This document shows, one piece after another, positions 1 through 5,309 of a DNA stretch of 5,564 bases (the first letter of the stretch is position 1; the number at the start of each line of letters is the position of its first letter). Location of the stretch: positions 1-5,564 of the forward strand of contig DTYD01000117.1 of assembly GCA_012962055.1 (NCBI GenBank), in the 5' to 3' direction. A program made the translations under genes and the position numbers. Under the pieces are notes generated by a model that did not search any database, was not told the DNA's origin, and saw only the letters and a program-made list of their open reading frames with translations. Source of the DNA: Hadesarchaea archaeon (GTDB lineage Archaea; Hadarchaeota; Hadarchaeia; Hadarchaeales; Hadarchaeaceae).

Positions 1-1
1 A

Positions 2-394
2 CTGAAGAAAGGGGTTGAGGTAGTAGAACTTGAAAATGGTGATGAAATTATTTTGGGTGGTGGAAAAGAGCTCTTCATCAGGGGGGCAAGAGGACTTTTT
101 CCAACTTTGTTGGGAGCTGAGCTCCTAGAACTTCGACAGGTGGCGGTTGACATGGGCGCTGTACCGTATGTAGCAAACGGTGCGGATGTTATGGGGCCCG
201 GCGTCGTCTCGGCCGACGTTGAAATCAAGGTTGGGGAGGCTGTGACTGTGGTGGACGAACGTCACGGGAAGACTCTTGCCGTTGGGGTGGCTCAAGTTCC
301 CGGCACTGAAATGAAGGCCCCAGAGGGAAAGGTCGTTAAAAATGTTCATCATGTGGGAGACAAAAGATGGCGTCTCATCCGAGAAAAAGGTTAA
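2..394 (+). CDS. PUA-domain RNA-binding protein (COG2016/Tma20-like), 5' end outside window
   Basis: The last 130 codons are visible, ending at TAA 392-394. The reading frame is open to the window edge, and the upstream codons (VEVVELENGDEIIL) read as real family sequence, so the TTG at 53 is internal and the true start lies outside. The visible part has a short tail of the N-terminal domain (DUF1947-like in this family) with the conserved FPTLLGAELL stretch, then a PUA domain from about visible residue 45 on. PUA hallmarks are VDMGAVPYVANGADVMGPGV, the acidic turn SADVEIKVGEAVTVVDERHGK, LAVGVAQ, and the terminal KNVHHVGDKRW. The family is related to eukaryotic MCT-1/Tma20 and binds structured RNA; a link to ribosomes or tRNA is known for the eukaryotic relatives and only inferred here. 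About 30 N-terminal residues appear to be missing compared with the usual length of 155-165 residues. It is first in a same-strand run with sepF (37-nt gap) and zpr1. Confidence 0.88.
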   Translation: MKKGVEVVELENGDEIILGGGKELFIRGARGLFPTLLGAELLELRQVAVDMGAVPYVANGADVMGPGVVSADVEIKVGEAVTVVDERHGKTLAVGVAQVPGTEMKAPEGKVVKNVHHVGDKRWRLIREKG

Positions 395-398
395 ATAG
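391..398 (+). promoter_or_regulatory. Possible TATA-like box for sepF
   Basis: TTAAATAG, close to the archaeal TTTAAATA consensus, overlaps the stop codon of the PUA gene and follows a purine-rich stretch (GAGAAAAAGG) that could act as a BRE. A start site about 25 nt downstream would fall near 418-421, just before the ribosome binding site, giving a very short leader. The gap is only 37 nt, so co-transcription with the PUA gene is equally possible. Confidence 0.25.
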
Positions 399-421
399 TT
401 TTGACTCCAGCAATTAGTTAA

Positions 422-428
422 AGGTGAT
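422..428 (+). promoter_or_regulatory. Ribosome binding site that sets the sepF start at CTG 432
   Basis: AGGTGAT is complementary to the 3' end of archaeal 16S rRNA (consensus ...ATCACCTCC). Its GGTGA core (423-427) lies 4 nt before CTG 432. The same core lies 4 nt before the ATG of zpr1 and 4 nt before the TTG of egsA in this window. The alternative in-frame TTG at 441 would need a 13-nt spacing. The site is therefore the main evidence for the longer start. Confidence 0.65.
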
Positions 429-431
429 TAT

Positions 432-800
432 CTGAAAGCCTTGAAACGGGTGTTTGGGGGTCCAAAAGCCGGAGGTGAAACTATAAACGAAGTACCTGTT
501 ATGGAAGTAGAGACCACCGGCGCAGTCAGGGCCCCTAGTGAGCTTGAGCCGATTTACGTGAAAAGCATGGAATTGCGCAGTCTGGTCGATGTCCAAGAAG
601 TAGCGGAAGAACTCAGAAACGGCAACATTGTAATTATCGAGATTAGCACACTAATGAACCAGGACCCGGATGAACTAAAGCGGGCAATCGACCAGATCAA
701 AGGAATTTCCCAAGCTATAGGCGGAGACGTCGGACGCTTGACGGAATCAAAAGTCATCACGACCCCAAGATTCGTAAACATTCAATTTAAAAAAGTCTGA
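432..800 (+). CDS. sepF: Archaeal SepF, FtsZ membrane anchor for cell division
   Basis: The protein is 122 residues from CTG 432 (119 from TTG 441) and ends at TGA. SepF ties FtsZ filaments to the membrane at the division site and polymerises as dimers. The N-terminus (LKALKRVFGG, first residue read as Met) is short, basic and amphipathic, as expected for the membrane-targeting helix. A variable linker follows to about residue 40. The SepF core comes next: IYVKSMELRSLVDVQEVAEEL, then NGNIVIIEISTLMNQDPDELKRAIDQIKG, then the IGGDVGRL turn and a final strand, VITTPRFVNIQF. This matches archaeal SepF (the former DUF552) along its whole length. The CTG start is chosen because the GGTGA ribosome binding site is 4 nt upstream and because it completes the helix. 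A CTG start is rare, so TTG 441 remains the alternative. zpr1 follows after 18 nt, suggesting an operon. The presence of SepF implies an FtsZ-dividing archaeon. Confidence 0.9.
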   Translation: MKALKRVFGGPKAGGETINEVPVMEVETTGAVRAPSELEPIYVKSMELRSLVDVQEVAEELRNGNIVIIEISTLMNQDPDELKRAIDQIKGISQAIGGDVGRLTESKVITTPRFVNIQFKKV

Positions 801-818
801 AATTATTTTGGTGACCTT

Positions 819-1382
819 ATGCTAAAGAGGGAGTTCGTGCTCCCCGGGGGTTGCTGCCCGATTTGTGGAGCCAAAGATGCCTTCCAAGTTAAAGGAAAGA
901 TCGATAACATTCCTTACTTTGGGGAAACTATGGAGACCCTCGTAAGCTGTAGCAACTGCAAATTTAAACACGCTGACGTGATGCATTTAGAAAAGCAAGA
1001 ACCCATGCGCTACGAATTTTATATCTCCTCGGAAAAAGACCTGATGGTACGGGTGGTGAAATCGAGTACTGGGGTGATAAAGATCCCGGAGTTGGGCGTA
1101 ACGGTAAAACCTGGTTCTTGGAGCGGGGGTTATATTTCCAACATTGAGGGGGTTATCGACCGAATTGAAAAAGCGATCGAAGTAGCGATTGAAAAAGCGA
1201 ACTCTATCAAACGTCGTCGTGGAGAAACCAAACTCAAGAAACTCGAGGCTATCCGGGGTGGGAAGGAAAAAGCTAAAATTATCGTGATGGATCCTTTTGG
1301 TCACAGCGCAATTGTCGACGAACGGGTAAAAAAGCGTGAACTCACGAAAAAAGAGTTAGCCGGACTAAAAGCAGAACTTTAG
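819..1382 (+). CDS. ZPR1-type zinc-ribbon protein, archaeal single-domain form
   Basis: A 187-residue protein starting at ATG with GGTGA (810-814) 4 nt upstream, ending at TAG. Archaeal members hold one copy of the zinc finger plus beta domain that is duplicated in eukaryotic ZPR1. Zinc ligands are C13, C16, C44 and C47 (CPIC-x27-CSNC). The IPYFGETMETLVSC stretch between and around them is a family hallmark, followed by the GSWSGGYISNIEGVIDRIE segment and the C-terminal DPFGHSAIV motif. The region around residues 113-128 is a charged helix with the repeat IEKA..., followed by a lysine/arginine-rich linker (SIKRRRGETKLKKLE). Eukaryotic ZPR1 works with eEF1A folding; the archaeal role is unproven, and a link to translation factor biogenesis is inference. 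It is last in the plus-strand run, followed by a hairpin and T-rich tracts that could terminate the transcript. Confidence 0.9.
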   Translation: MLKREFVLPGGCCPICGAKDAFQVKGKIDNIPYFGETMETLVSCSNCKFKHADVMHLEKQEPMRYEFYISSEKDLMVRVVKSSTGVIKIPELGVTVKPGSWSGGYISNIEGVIDRIEKAIEVAIEKANSIKRRRGETKLKKLEAIRGGKEKAKIIVMDPFGHSAIVDERVKKRELTKKELAGLKAEL

Positions 1383-1389
1383 CGGAAGT

Positions 1390-1440
1390 CCCTTCCCTTT
1401 GAAGGGGGCGAAGAGCCGCCGATTATTTTTCGGTTATTTT
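1390..1440 (+). terminator. Hairpin plus T-rich tracts after zpr1
   Basis: CCCTTC (1390-1395) pairs perfectly with GAAGGG (1401-1406) across a 5-nt loop, 8 nt after the zpr1 stop. T-tracts follow at 1426-1430 (five T) and 1437-1440 (four T). Archaeal termination depends mainly on U-rich tracts in the transcript, so this suits the end of the PUA-sepF-zpr1 transcript. The hairpin could instead be the left end of the mobile-element remnant; the two readings are not exclusive. Confidence 0.45.
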
Positions 1441-1443
1441 CGG
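1423..1443 (+). repeat. Tandem direct repeat TTATTTT(T)CGG x2
   Basis: Two adjacent units, TTATTTTTCGG (1423-1433) and TTATTTTCGG (1434-1443), differ only by one T. The preceding CCGA (1419-1422) can pair with TCGG at either 1430-1433 or 1440-1443. The unit duplicates the T-tract of the putative terminator. Confidence 0.6.
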
Positions 1444-1457
1444 TGCCCCCCCTCCCC

Positions 1458-1592
1458 GAACCGTATAACAATCATCCTTCAAGATGGACTGAAGAAAGTA
1501 GCTGGGAACCAGCAGAATTCGCGCCCGTGAAGACCGGGCCTCTACCCGCGAGTGCAGGTCCGGTCGTCGATGCAGGGACCCCCGTCCTTTAG
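1458..1592 (+). pseudogene. C-terminal tail remnant of tnpB
   Basis: Frame 3 is open from the codon after the zpr1 stop to TAG 1590-1592. From 1458 the translation reads EPYNNHPSRW TEESSWEPAE FAPVKTGPLP and ends ASAGPVVDAGTPVL. The ending, a TGPLPA..., V(V)EAGTPxL-like stretch followed at once by the right-end hairpin, resembles the low-complexity C-terminal extension of archaeal IS1341-type TnpB proteins. The RuvC motifs and zinc ribbon that would precede it are absent, and no start codon or ribosome binding site serves this stretch, so it is not expected to be translated. It shares the zpr1 frame but is separated from it by the TAG at 1380-1382. The remaining codons upstream (1383-1457) show no recognisable similarity. 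Confidence 0.5.
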
Positions 1593-1606
1593 GGCTGGGT
1601 AGTTCA
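1494..1606 (+). ncRNA. Candidate omega RNA (reRNA) 3' scaffold remnant
   Basis: In TnpB elements the guide RNA overlaps the 3' end of tnpB and runs to the right end, with the guide taken from flanking DNA. The corresponding stretch here can form several hairpins: GCTGG/CCAGC (1501-1505 with 1509-1513), GCCCG/CGGGC (1523-1527 with 1535-1539), GGTCC/GGACC (1557-1561 with 1576-1580) and the end hairpin at 1580-1599, which competes for one base. The stems are seen directly. That this is an omega RNA follows only from the proposed TnpB context; expression is unknown and the mismatch in the last stem suggests decay. Confidence 0.3.
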
Positions 1607-3511
1607 CCGCAACCTGATCGTTTCCAAATTTTGTACAGCTCTGGTTTCCACCCTGAAAAGTTTGTATAAAGCACTTGACAGATCTATGCATTTATTTTCG
1701 TCGCCATGAATACTCAGAATCCGTTGTGGTTTTGGTGATATCCTGCGGACGTAGTTTAAAAGTTGAGCTCGATCCGAATGTCCGCTGAATCCCTCCACCG
1801 TCTTTATGTCTAGGTTGACTTTCACTTCTTCTACTTTACCTTTTTCACCCGCTAAGGGTACCTCTCTCCATCCTTTCTGAATGCGACGGCCGAGAGAACC
1901 CTCAGCCTGGTATCCCACAAAAACCAATGTGTTACGTGAGTCGGGAGCTAAATATTTAAAATATTCCATAATGGGCCCCCCTGTCATCATGCCGGCGGTC
2001 GAAATTATCACCCCTGGCTCCCCATCAATTACCTCTGCTCTTTGATCTGACCCAGAAACTTTCACGAACATGTCAGACAGGAATGGATTTTCATCTGTCT
2101 TGAATATCAACTCACGTAAATCCTGTGAAAGATACTCCGGATAAGCAGTATGGATGGCGGTTGCTTCCCATACCATCCCATCTAAGTAAACCGGTATATT
2201 ATCAAGGATGCCCTTTCGTTTAAAGTCCTCCAATAAAACCATTATCTCCTGGGACCGGCCAACCGCGAATGCCGGAATCAAAACTTTTCCGCCACGCTTG
2301 ATCGTTTCTATGACAATTCGTACGAACTCTTTTTCCGCTTCTGCGCGGTGAGGTTGAATGTCATCAGCGCCGCCGTAGGTGCTCTCGATTATTAACGTTT
2401 CCGCGCGGGGGAACGTGTAAACTGCTGGCGAGAAAAGACGTGTGCGGTCAAACTTGAGATCACTGGAGTAGACCACGTTGTAGAGACCCTCACCGATATG
2501 GAAGTGCAGGAGCGAAGAGCCAAGGATGTGACCCGCATTGTTGAGAGTCACCCGAATATCCGGTGTAACGTCCGTGACGTCTCCATACTCCAAGGGGATA
2601 CAGTGGGAAAGGAAAGTGCTGACATCCCGCTTATTATACGGTAGAGGTTTGTCCTCTCTCTCCGCTATTTCCACATAATCCATCTGTAAGAGCACGGCGA
2701 GATCGCGAGTAGCTGGCGTACAATATACTGGCCCCTCGAACCCGTATTTGAACAAATATGGAACGAAACCACTAGGATCCAAATGAGCATGTGAAATTAC
2801 CACGGCGTCGAGTTCTGGTAATCTCACCTCAGGTGCTTCGAGATGGGGGTAGGCCCTGTCCTCAGACGCCACATTCACACCACAATCAACCATCACTTTG
2901 CTCTCGGGAGTTTGCAGCAGGAAACAGGACCTACCAACTTCACGGGCGCCTCCTAAAGCCGTAAAACGTACCCACCCTCCCTTGGCTTTTGGCTCCCGGT
3001 GTATACGGCGTCCAATCTTTCTCAAAATATCACGTCTCTCTGAACCGGCATGGATCATTGAAAGACGGATATTCCTCACAAGATCTGATTTTATTGGAGG
3101 GGCTCTGACTATGCGAGGAGTCCAGCTGATTTTATACATCAGTTCACGGAGAAGAGTTCCACCTTTCCCTATCGCTATCCCTGGTTTTTCTGCCTCGATG
3201 GTGACCTCGCCGATGTCCTCGCTGAAGATGATATCCGTTATCCCCGCCTCTTCAGGAACAAGTTTTCTGATCTGTTGCTCTGCTTTCTCTTTCTCGGTCA
3301 AAATCGAGGGATCGGGACGTAAGATGATCCGCTTTCTAATTTTTCGTGCGAGCTCCTTTATCGCTTCGCCATTCTCTATCAAAAGGTCCAAGTTCTTGCA
3401 GTAAAGTACAACCCTCGGGCCCTCGAAGTCGATATCTGAAACTGCACCAGCAAAGGGTGTTTCTTCTTTCACGATACGCTTTATTTCCTTTAGCAATTCT
3501 TCCGCAGCCAT
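1604..3511 (-). CDS. aCPSF1: KH-MBL-beta-CASP ribonuclease, transcription termination factor
   Basis: A 635-residue protein, the normal full length, that cleaves nascent RNA 3' ends and drives termination in archaea. Two N-terminal KH domains (about 1-67 and 68-140, GKGG at 115-118) bind U-rich RNA. The metallo-beta-lactamase domain starts near 180 and the beta-CASP domain is inserted from about 380. Motif residues seen: motif 1 D209, motif 2 H241/H243/D245, motif 3 H328 (NAGHILGS), motif 4 D351, motif A E376 (ESTYGG), motif B H578 (GFSGHSD), motif C H602 (IHGDE). The sixth position of motif 2 is P246 where HxHxDH has histidine, a zinc ligand. The C-terminus ending in RLR is family-typical. 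ATG 3511 is the only possible start after an in-frame TAA at 3535-3533; no good GGTGA site precedes it, so coupling to psmB, 21 nt upstream, is likely. Its TGA overlaps the end of the mobile-element remnant. Confidence 0.97.
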   Translation of the reverse strand: MAAEELLKEIKRIVKEETPFAGAVSDIDFEGPRVVLYCKNLDLLIENGEAIKELARKIRKRIILRPDPSILTEKEKAEQQIRKLVPEEAGITDIIFSEDIGEVTIEAEKPGIAIGKGGTLLRELMYKISWTPRIVRAPPIKSDLVRNIRLSMIHAGSERRDILRKIGRRIHREPKAKGGWVRFTALGGAREVGRSCFLLQTPESKVMVDCGVNVASEDRAYPHLEAPEVRLPELDAVVISHAHLDPSGFVPYLFKYGFEGPVYCTPATRDLAVLLQMDYVEIAEREDKPLPYNKRDVSTFLSHCIPLEYGDVTDVTPDIRVTLNNAGHILGSSLLHFHIGEGLYNVVYSSDLKFDRTRLFSPAVYTFPRAETLIIESTYGGADDIQPHRAEAEKEFVRIVIETIKRGGKVLIPAFAVGRSQEIMVLLEDFKRKGILDNIPVYLDGMVWEATAIHTAYPEYLSQDLRELIFKTDENPFLSDMFVKVSGSDQRAEVIDGEPGVIISTAGMMTGGPIMEYFKYLAPDSRNTLVFVGYQAEGSLGRRIQKGWREVPLAGEKGKVEEVKVNLDIKTVEGFSGHSDRAQLLNYVRRISPKPQRILSIHGDENKCIDLSSALYKLFRVETRAVQNLETIRLR

Positions 3512-3532
3512 GCGACCAACTTTTTTGGGTGA

Positions 3533-4165
3533 TTAAACCAGCTTTTTGATTTCCTCGGGTGTTAACTCAGAGTAACCTTTCTTGGTTATAGCCGCTGCCA
3601 TTACTTCGTTACCGGTAGCGATGTCCCGCTTCATTGCGGTTTTAATGGCCTTAATCGCTGTTGACAAGGCCTCACCAACCTTCATATTTTTTCTGAACTC
3701 CGTCTCGAGTACCCCATAAGCAACTGGGGAACCGGAGCCCGTCGCGAGCATTTTTTCCTCAGCCAAGCCCCCATCTATGCCCACGAAAAATAATTTTGGC
3801 CCCTCCCCGTCCACACCGCCGATAAGGAGGTGGGCAATGTACGGGAAGAAACTGTACGCATTCATTATATTCGCCACAAGCCTAGCACACGCACGCACAT
3901 CCATCTGAGCCCCCTCACGCATCGAATAGTAGCCAGTTTCTGCTTTCATCACGTCCACGAGACGTTGGGTATCAGCTACCCCTCCAGCAGTGGTGAAGGC
4001 GATATTATCGGTTATTTTGTAGATCTTTCTGGCTTTCTTGCTTGCCACTTCATAACCCATAGTAGCACGGGTATCCGTGGCGAACACTACCCCGTCTTCA
4101 CACACAAGCCCAACCGTTGTCGTGCCTTCTAGATATTTTAGCTTCTGATCTTTCTGGTTTTTCAT
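3533..4165 (-). CDS. psmB: 20S proteasome subunit beta
   Basis: A 210-residue N-terminal nucleophile hydrolase forming the inner, proteolytic rings of the archaeal 20S proteasome. The 14-residue propeptide (MKNQKDQKLKYLEG) is removed by autocleavage at G14-T15, exposing Thr1. Catalytic residues in mature numbering are Thr1 (T15), Asp17 (D31, in FATDTRAT) and Lys33 (K47, in KKARKIYKI). Further conserved parts are TTAGGVADTQRLV, the IGGVDGEGPKLFFVG strand pair, the GSGSPVAYGVLE loop and RDIATGNE near the C-terminus. All catalytic residues are present, so it should be active. ATG 4165 has GGTGA (4176-4172) 6 nt upstream. aCPSF1 follows on the same strand after 21 nt, a pairing I recall from several other archaea. 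Transcription probably starts from the TATA-like box shared with egsA. Confidence 0.97.
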   Translation of the reverse strand: MKNQKDQKLKYLEGTTTVGLVCEDGVVFATDTRATMGYEVASKKARKIYKITDNIAFTTAGGVADTQRLVDVMKAETGYYSMREGAQMDVRACARLVANIMNAYSFFPYIAHLLIGGVDGEGPKLFFVGIDGGLAEEKMLATGSGSPVAYGVLETEFRKNMKVGEALSTAIKAIKTAMKRDIATGNEVMAAAITKKGYSELTPEEIKKLV

Positions 4166-4184
4166 TCAACGTCACCTGAAAAAC

Positions 4185-4201
4185 GCTGCAGTAGAAGCAG
4201 C
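4185..4201. repeat. Inverted repeat GCTGC-N7-GCAGC in the psmB leader region
   Basis: GCTGC (4185-4189) and GCAGC (4197-4201) are perfect complements separated by 7 nt. The site lies between the shared TATA-like box and psmB, close to where psmB transcription should begin. It could be an operator for a dimeric regulator or a hairpin in the psmB leader; five-base arms are short enough to occur by chance. Confidence 0.3.
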
Positions 4202-4220
4202 AATGTAGTGCTTGGGTTAG

Positions 4221-4232
4221 TTATATTTAAAT
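4221..4232. promoter_or_regulatory. Shared TATA-like box of the divergent psmB and egsA promoters
   Basis: TTATATTTAAAT is the only strongly AT-rich box in the 97-bp divergent gap. On the minus strand it contains TTTAAATA (4231-4224), matching the archaeal TATA consensus and preceded by the purine-rich AAGA as a possible BRE. A start about 25 nt downstream gives psmB a leader of roughly 37 nt. On the plus strand TTATATTT or TTTAAATC would place the egsA start near 4250, just before its ribosome binding site. One box thus seems to serve both directions. Confidence 0.55.
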
Positions 4233-4262
4233 CTTATCTGCCAACAAAAGAGCGGTGAATGG

Positions 4263-5309
4263 TTGAAAGAACCTAAATGCATCCAACTCCCCCGTGAAGT
4301 CTGGATGGGTCCTCAAATAATTTCTCAAGTAGGTGATGTATGTAAGCGTCTTTGCCTAGGTACGCGTGCCATGATCGTGGCAGACCGCACCACTTTTAAA
4401 CTAACCGGTCACGAAGTCGAGAAACGGCTGAAACGGGCGAAATTTGAAACGAATCATGTGTTAATAGAGCAGGCCGACATGACAACCGTAAACAACGTTA
4501 AGAAACTCGCAAGGGGGAAAGTGGATTTTCTGCTTGGAGTTGGTGGTGGTAGATGTATCGATGTAGCAAAGTTAGCTTCTTTTGAGGAAGGTATGCCTTT
4601 CATTTCTGTTCCAACTGCGGCTTCTCATGACGGCATAGCCTCATCCAGAACATCCATCCGGGGTGGGCGAAAACCGACATCGATTGAGACCCACGCCCCA
4701 ATAGCGATTGTTGCGGATACGCTCATCATAAAACGTGCGCCTCATCGACTGCTCGCTGCTGGATGTGGAGACCTAGTCGCAAATTTTACCGCCGTCCGAG
4801 ATTGGCAGCTGGCCTACCGGCTGAAGGGAGAACCCTACAGCGAGTACGCTGCTACTCTTTCTCTTGTAAGTGCTCAGATAGTGATGGAAAACGCAAAGCT
4901 CATCAATCGTCACACAGAGGAAAGTGCGAGAAAAGTTGTGAAAGCGCTCATCTCCAGCAGTGTGGCCATGGCGATAGCAGGGAGCAGCAGGCCAGCGAGT
5001 GGAGCGGAGCACCTATTCAGCCATGCCCTTGACATCATTGTCCCCCGGCCGGCACTCCACGGAGAGCAGTGCGGAGTTGGGGCGATAATGATGGCCTATC
5101 TACATGGTGAGGACTGGCAGGAGATCAGAAATGCACTCCGTACAATTGGAGCACCAACCACCGCAAAAGAACTTGGTATACCGGCCAGATACATTGTCAA
5201 AGCACTCACGATCGCCCACCGGATAAGACCCGAGCGTTACACAATCTTGAAAAACGGGCTCGAACCTCGCGCGAGCGAGCGGCTGGCGAAAATTACAGGT
5301 GTTGTTTAG
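4263..5309 (+). CDS. egsA: sn-glycerol-1-phosphate dehydrogenase
   Basis: A 348-residue NAD(P)-dependent cytosolic enzyme of the iron-containing/glycerol dehydrogenase-like superfamily. It reduces dihydroxyacetone phosphate to sn-glycerol 1-phosphate, the first step in the archaeal phospholipid backbone. Dinucleotide binding is shown by GVGGGRCIDVAK (92-103, glycines 94-96) and by SVPTAASHDGIASS (115-128). Likely zinc ligands by family position are D170 (AAGCGDLVANFTAVRDW), H250 (SGAEHLFSHALD) and H266 (PALHGEQCGVG). Length and motifs are family-typical with no defects. The start is TTG 4263, with GGTGA (4254-4258) 4 nt upstream; the nearby ATG at 4259 is out of frame and hits a stop after five codons. 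It is transcribed divergently from psmB. Its TAG stop lies inside the 3' end of the convergent cyclophilin-fold gene (17-bp overlap). Confidence 0.97.
   Translation: MKEPKCIQLPREVWMGPQIISQVGDVCKRLCLGTRAMIVADRTTFKLTGHEVEKRLKRAKFETNHVLIEQADMTTVNNVKKLARGKVDFLLGVGGGRCIDVAKLASFEEGMPFISVPTAASHDGIASSRTSIRGGRKPTSIETHAPIAIVADTLIIKRAPHRLLAAGCGDLVANFTAVRDWQLAYRLKGEPYSEYAATLSLVSAQIVMENAKLINRHTEESARKVVKALISSSVAMAIAGSSRPASGAEHLFSHALDIIVPRPALHGEQCGVGAIMMAYLHGEDWQEIRNALRTIGAPTTAKELGIPARYIVKALTIAHRIRPERYTILKNGLEPRASERLAKITGVV

Larger units (their letters stand above)
1383..1607 (+). mobile_element. IS200/IS605 (IS1341/TnpB-type) remnant or small deletion derivative
   Basis: The gap between convergent zpr1 and aCPSF1 is more GC-rich than its neighbours and highly structured. 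Its right end carries CCCCGTCC (1580-1587), loop TTTA, GGGCTGGG (1592-1599), which pair in 7 of 8 positions (one C/T mismatch, one G-T), then TAGTTCAC (1600-1607). This arrangement, CCCGTCCTTTAGGGC...GTAGTTCA, is what I recognise from right ends of TnpB-bearing elements. A peptide resembling a TnpB C-terminal tail runs into this hairpin and stops at its loop, as in intact elements. At the left, the CCCTTC/GAAGGG hairpin (1390-1406) could be the left-end hairpin. There is no room for tnpA or the catalytic part of tnpB, so the element is either decayed or a small non-autonomous derivative. Left boundary is uncertain. Identification rests on pattern memory, not on an alignment. Confidence 0.55.

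Noticed and set aside
53..394. PUA gene as a complete 113-residue protein starting at TTG 53
   Set aside because: The frame is open upstream to the window edge and encodes family-like sequence, and no ribosome binding site precedes 53.
1446..1466. Minus-strand TACGGTTCGGGGAGGGGG, reminiscent of the stem before group II intron reverse transcriptases
   Set aside because: The pairing partner (GAGCCGTA-like on the same strand) is missing, and there is no intron domain V or reverse transcriptase. The match is to a short G-rich stretch only.
1380..1592. Readthrough of the zpr1 TAG (for example by pyrrolysine) giving a fusion with the in-frame tail
   Set aside because: zpr1 ends at a family-typical length and egsA also ends in TAG at the expected place. 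The shared frame has a one in three chance of arising randomly.
1500..1620. tRNA or other known structural RNA in the GC-rich gap, suggested by GGTAGTTCA
   Set aside because: No acceptor, D, anticodon and T arms can be arranged around it, and there is no T-loop consensus. The motif is better explained as the right end of an IS200/IS605-type element.
1423..1674. 83-codon minus-strand reading frame across the zpr1-aCPSF1 gap
   Set aside because: It overlaps the aCPSF1 3' end in another frame, has no ribosome binding site, a low-complexity Arg/Gly/Ser-rich product and no family resemblance. The plus-strand element remnant explains the open frame better.
2898..3404. 168-codon plus-strand frame antisense to aCPSF1
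   Set aside because: It lies wholly opposite the aCPSF1 coding sequence, whose product is unmistakable, and its own product is Ser/Arg/Ile-rich with no recognisable domain.
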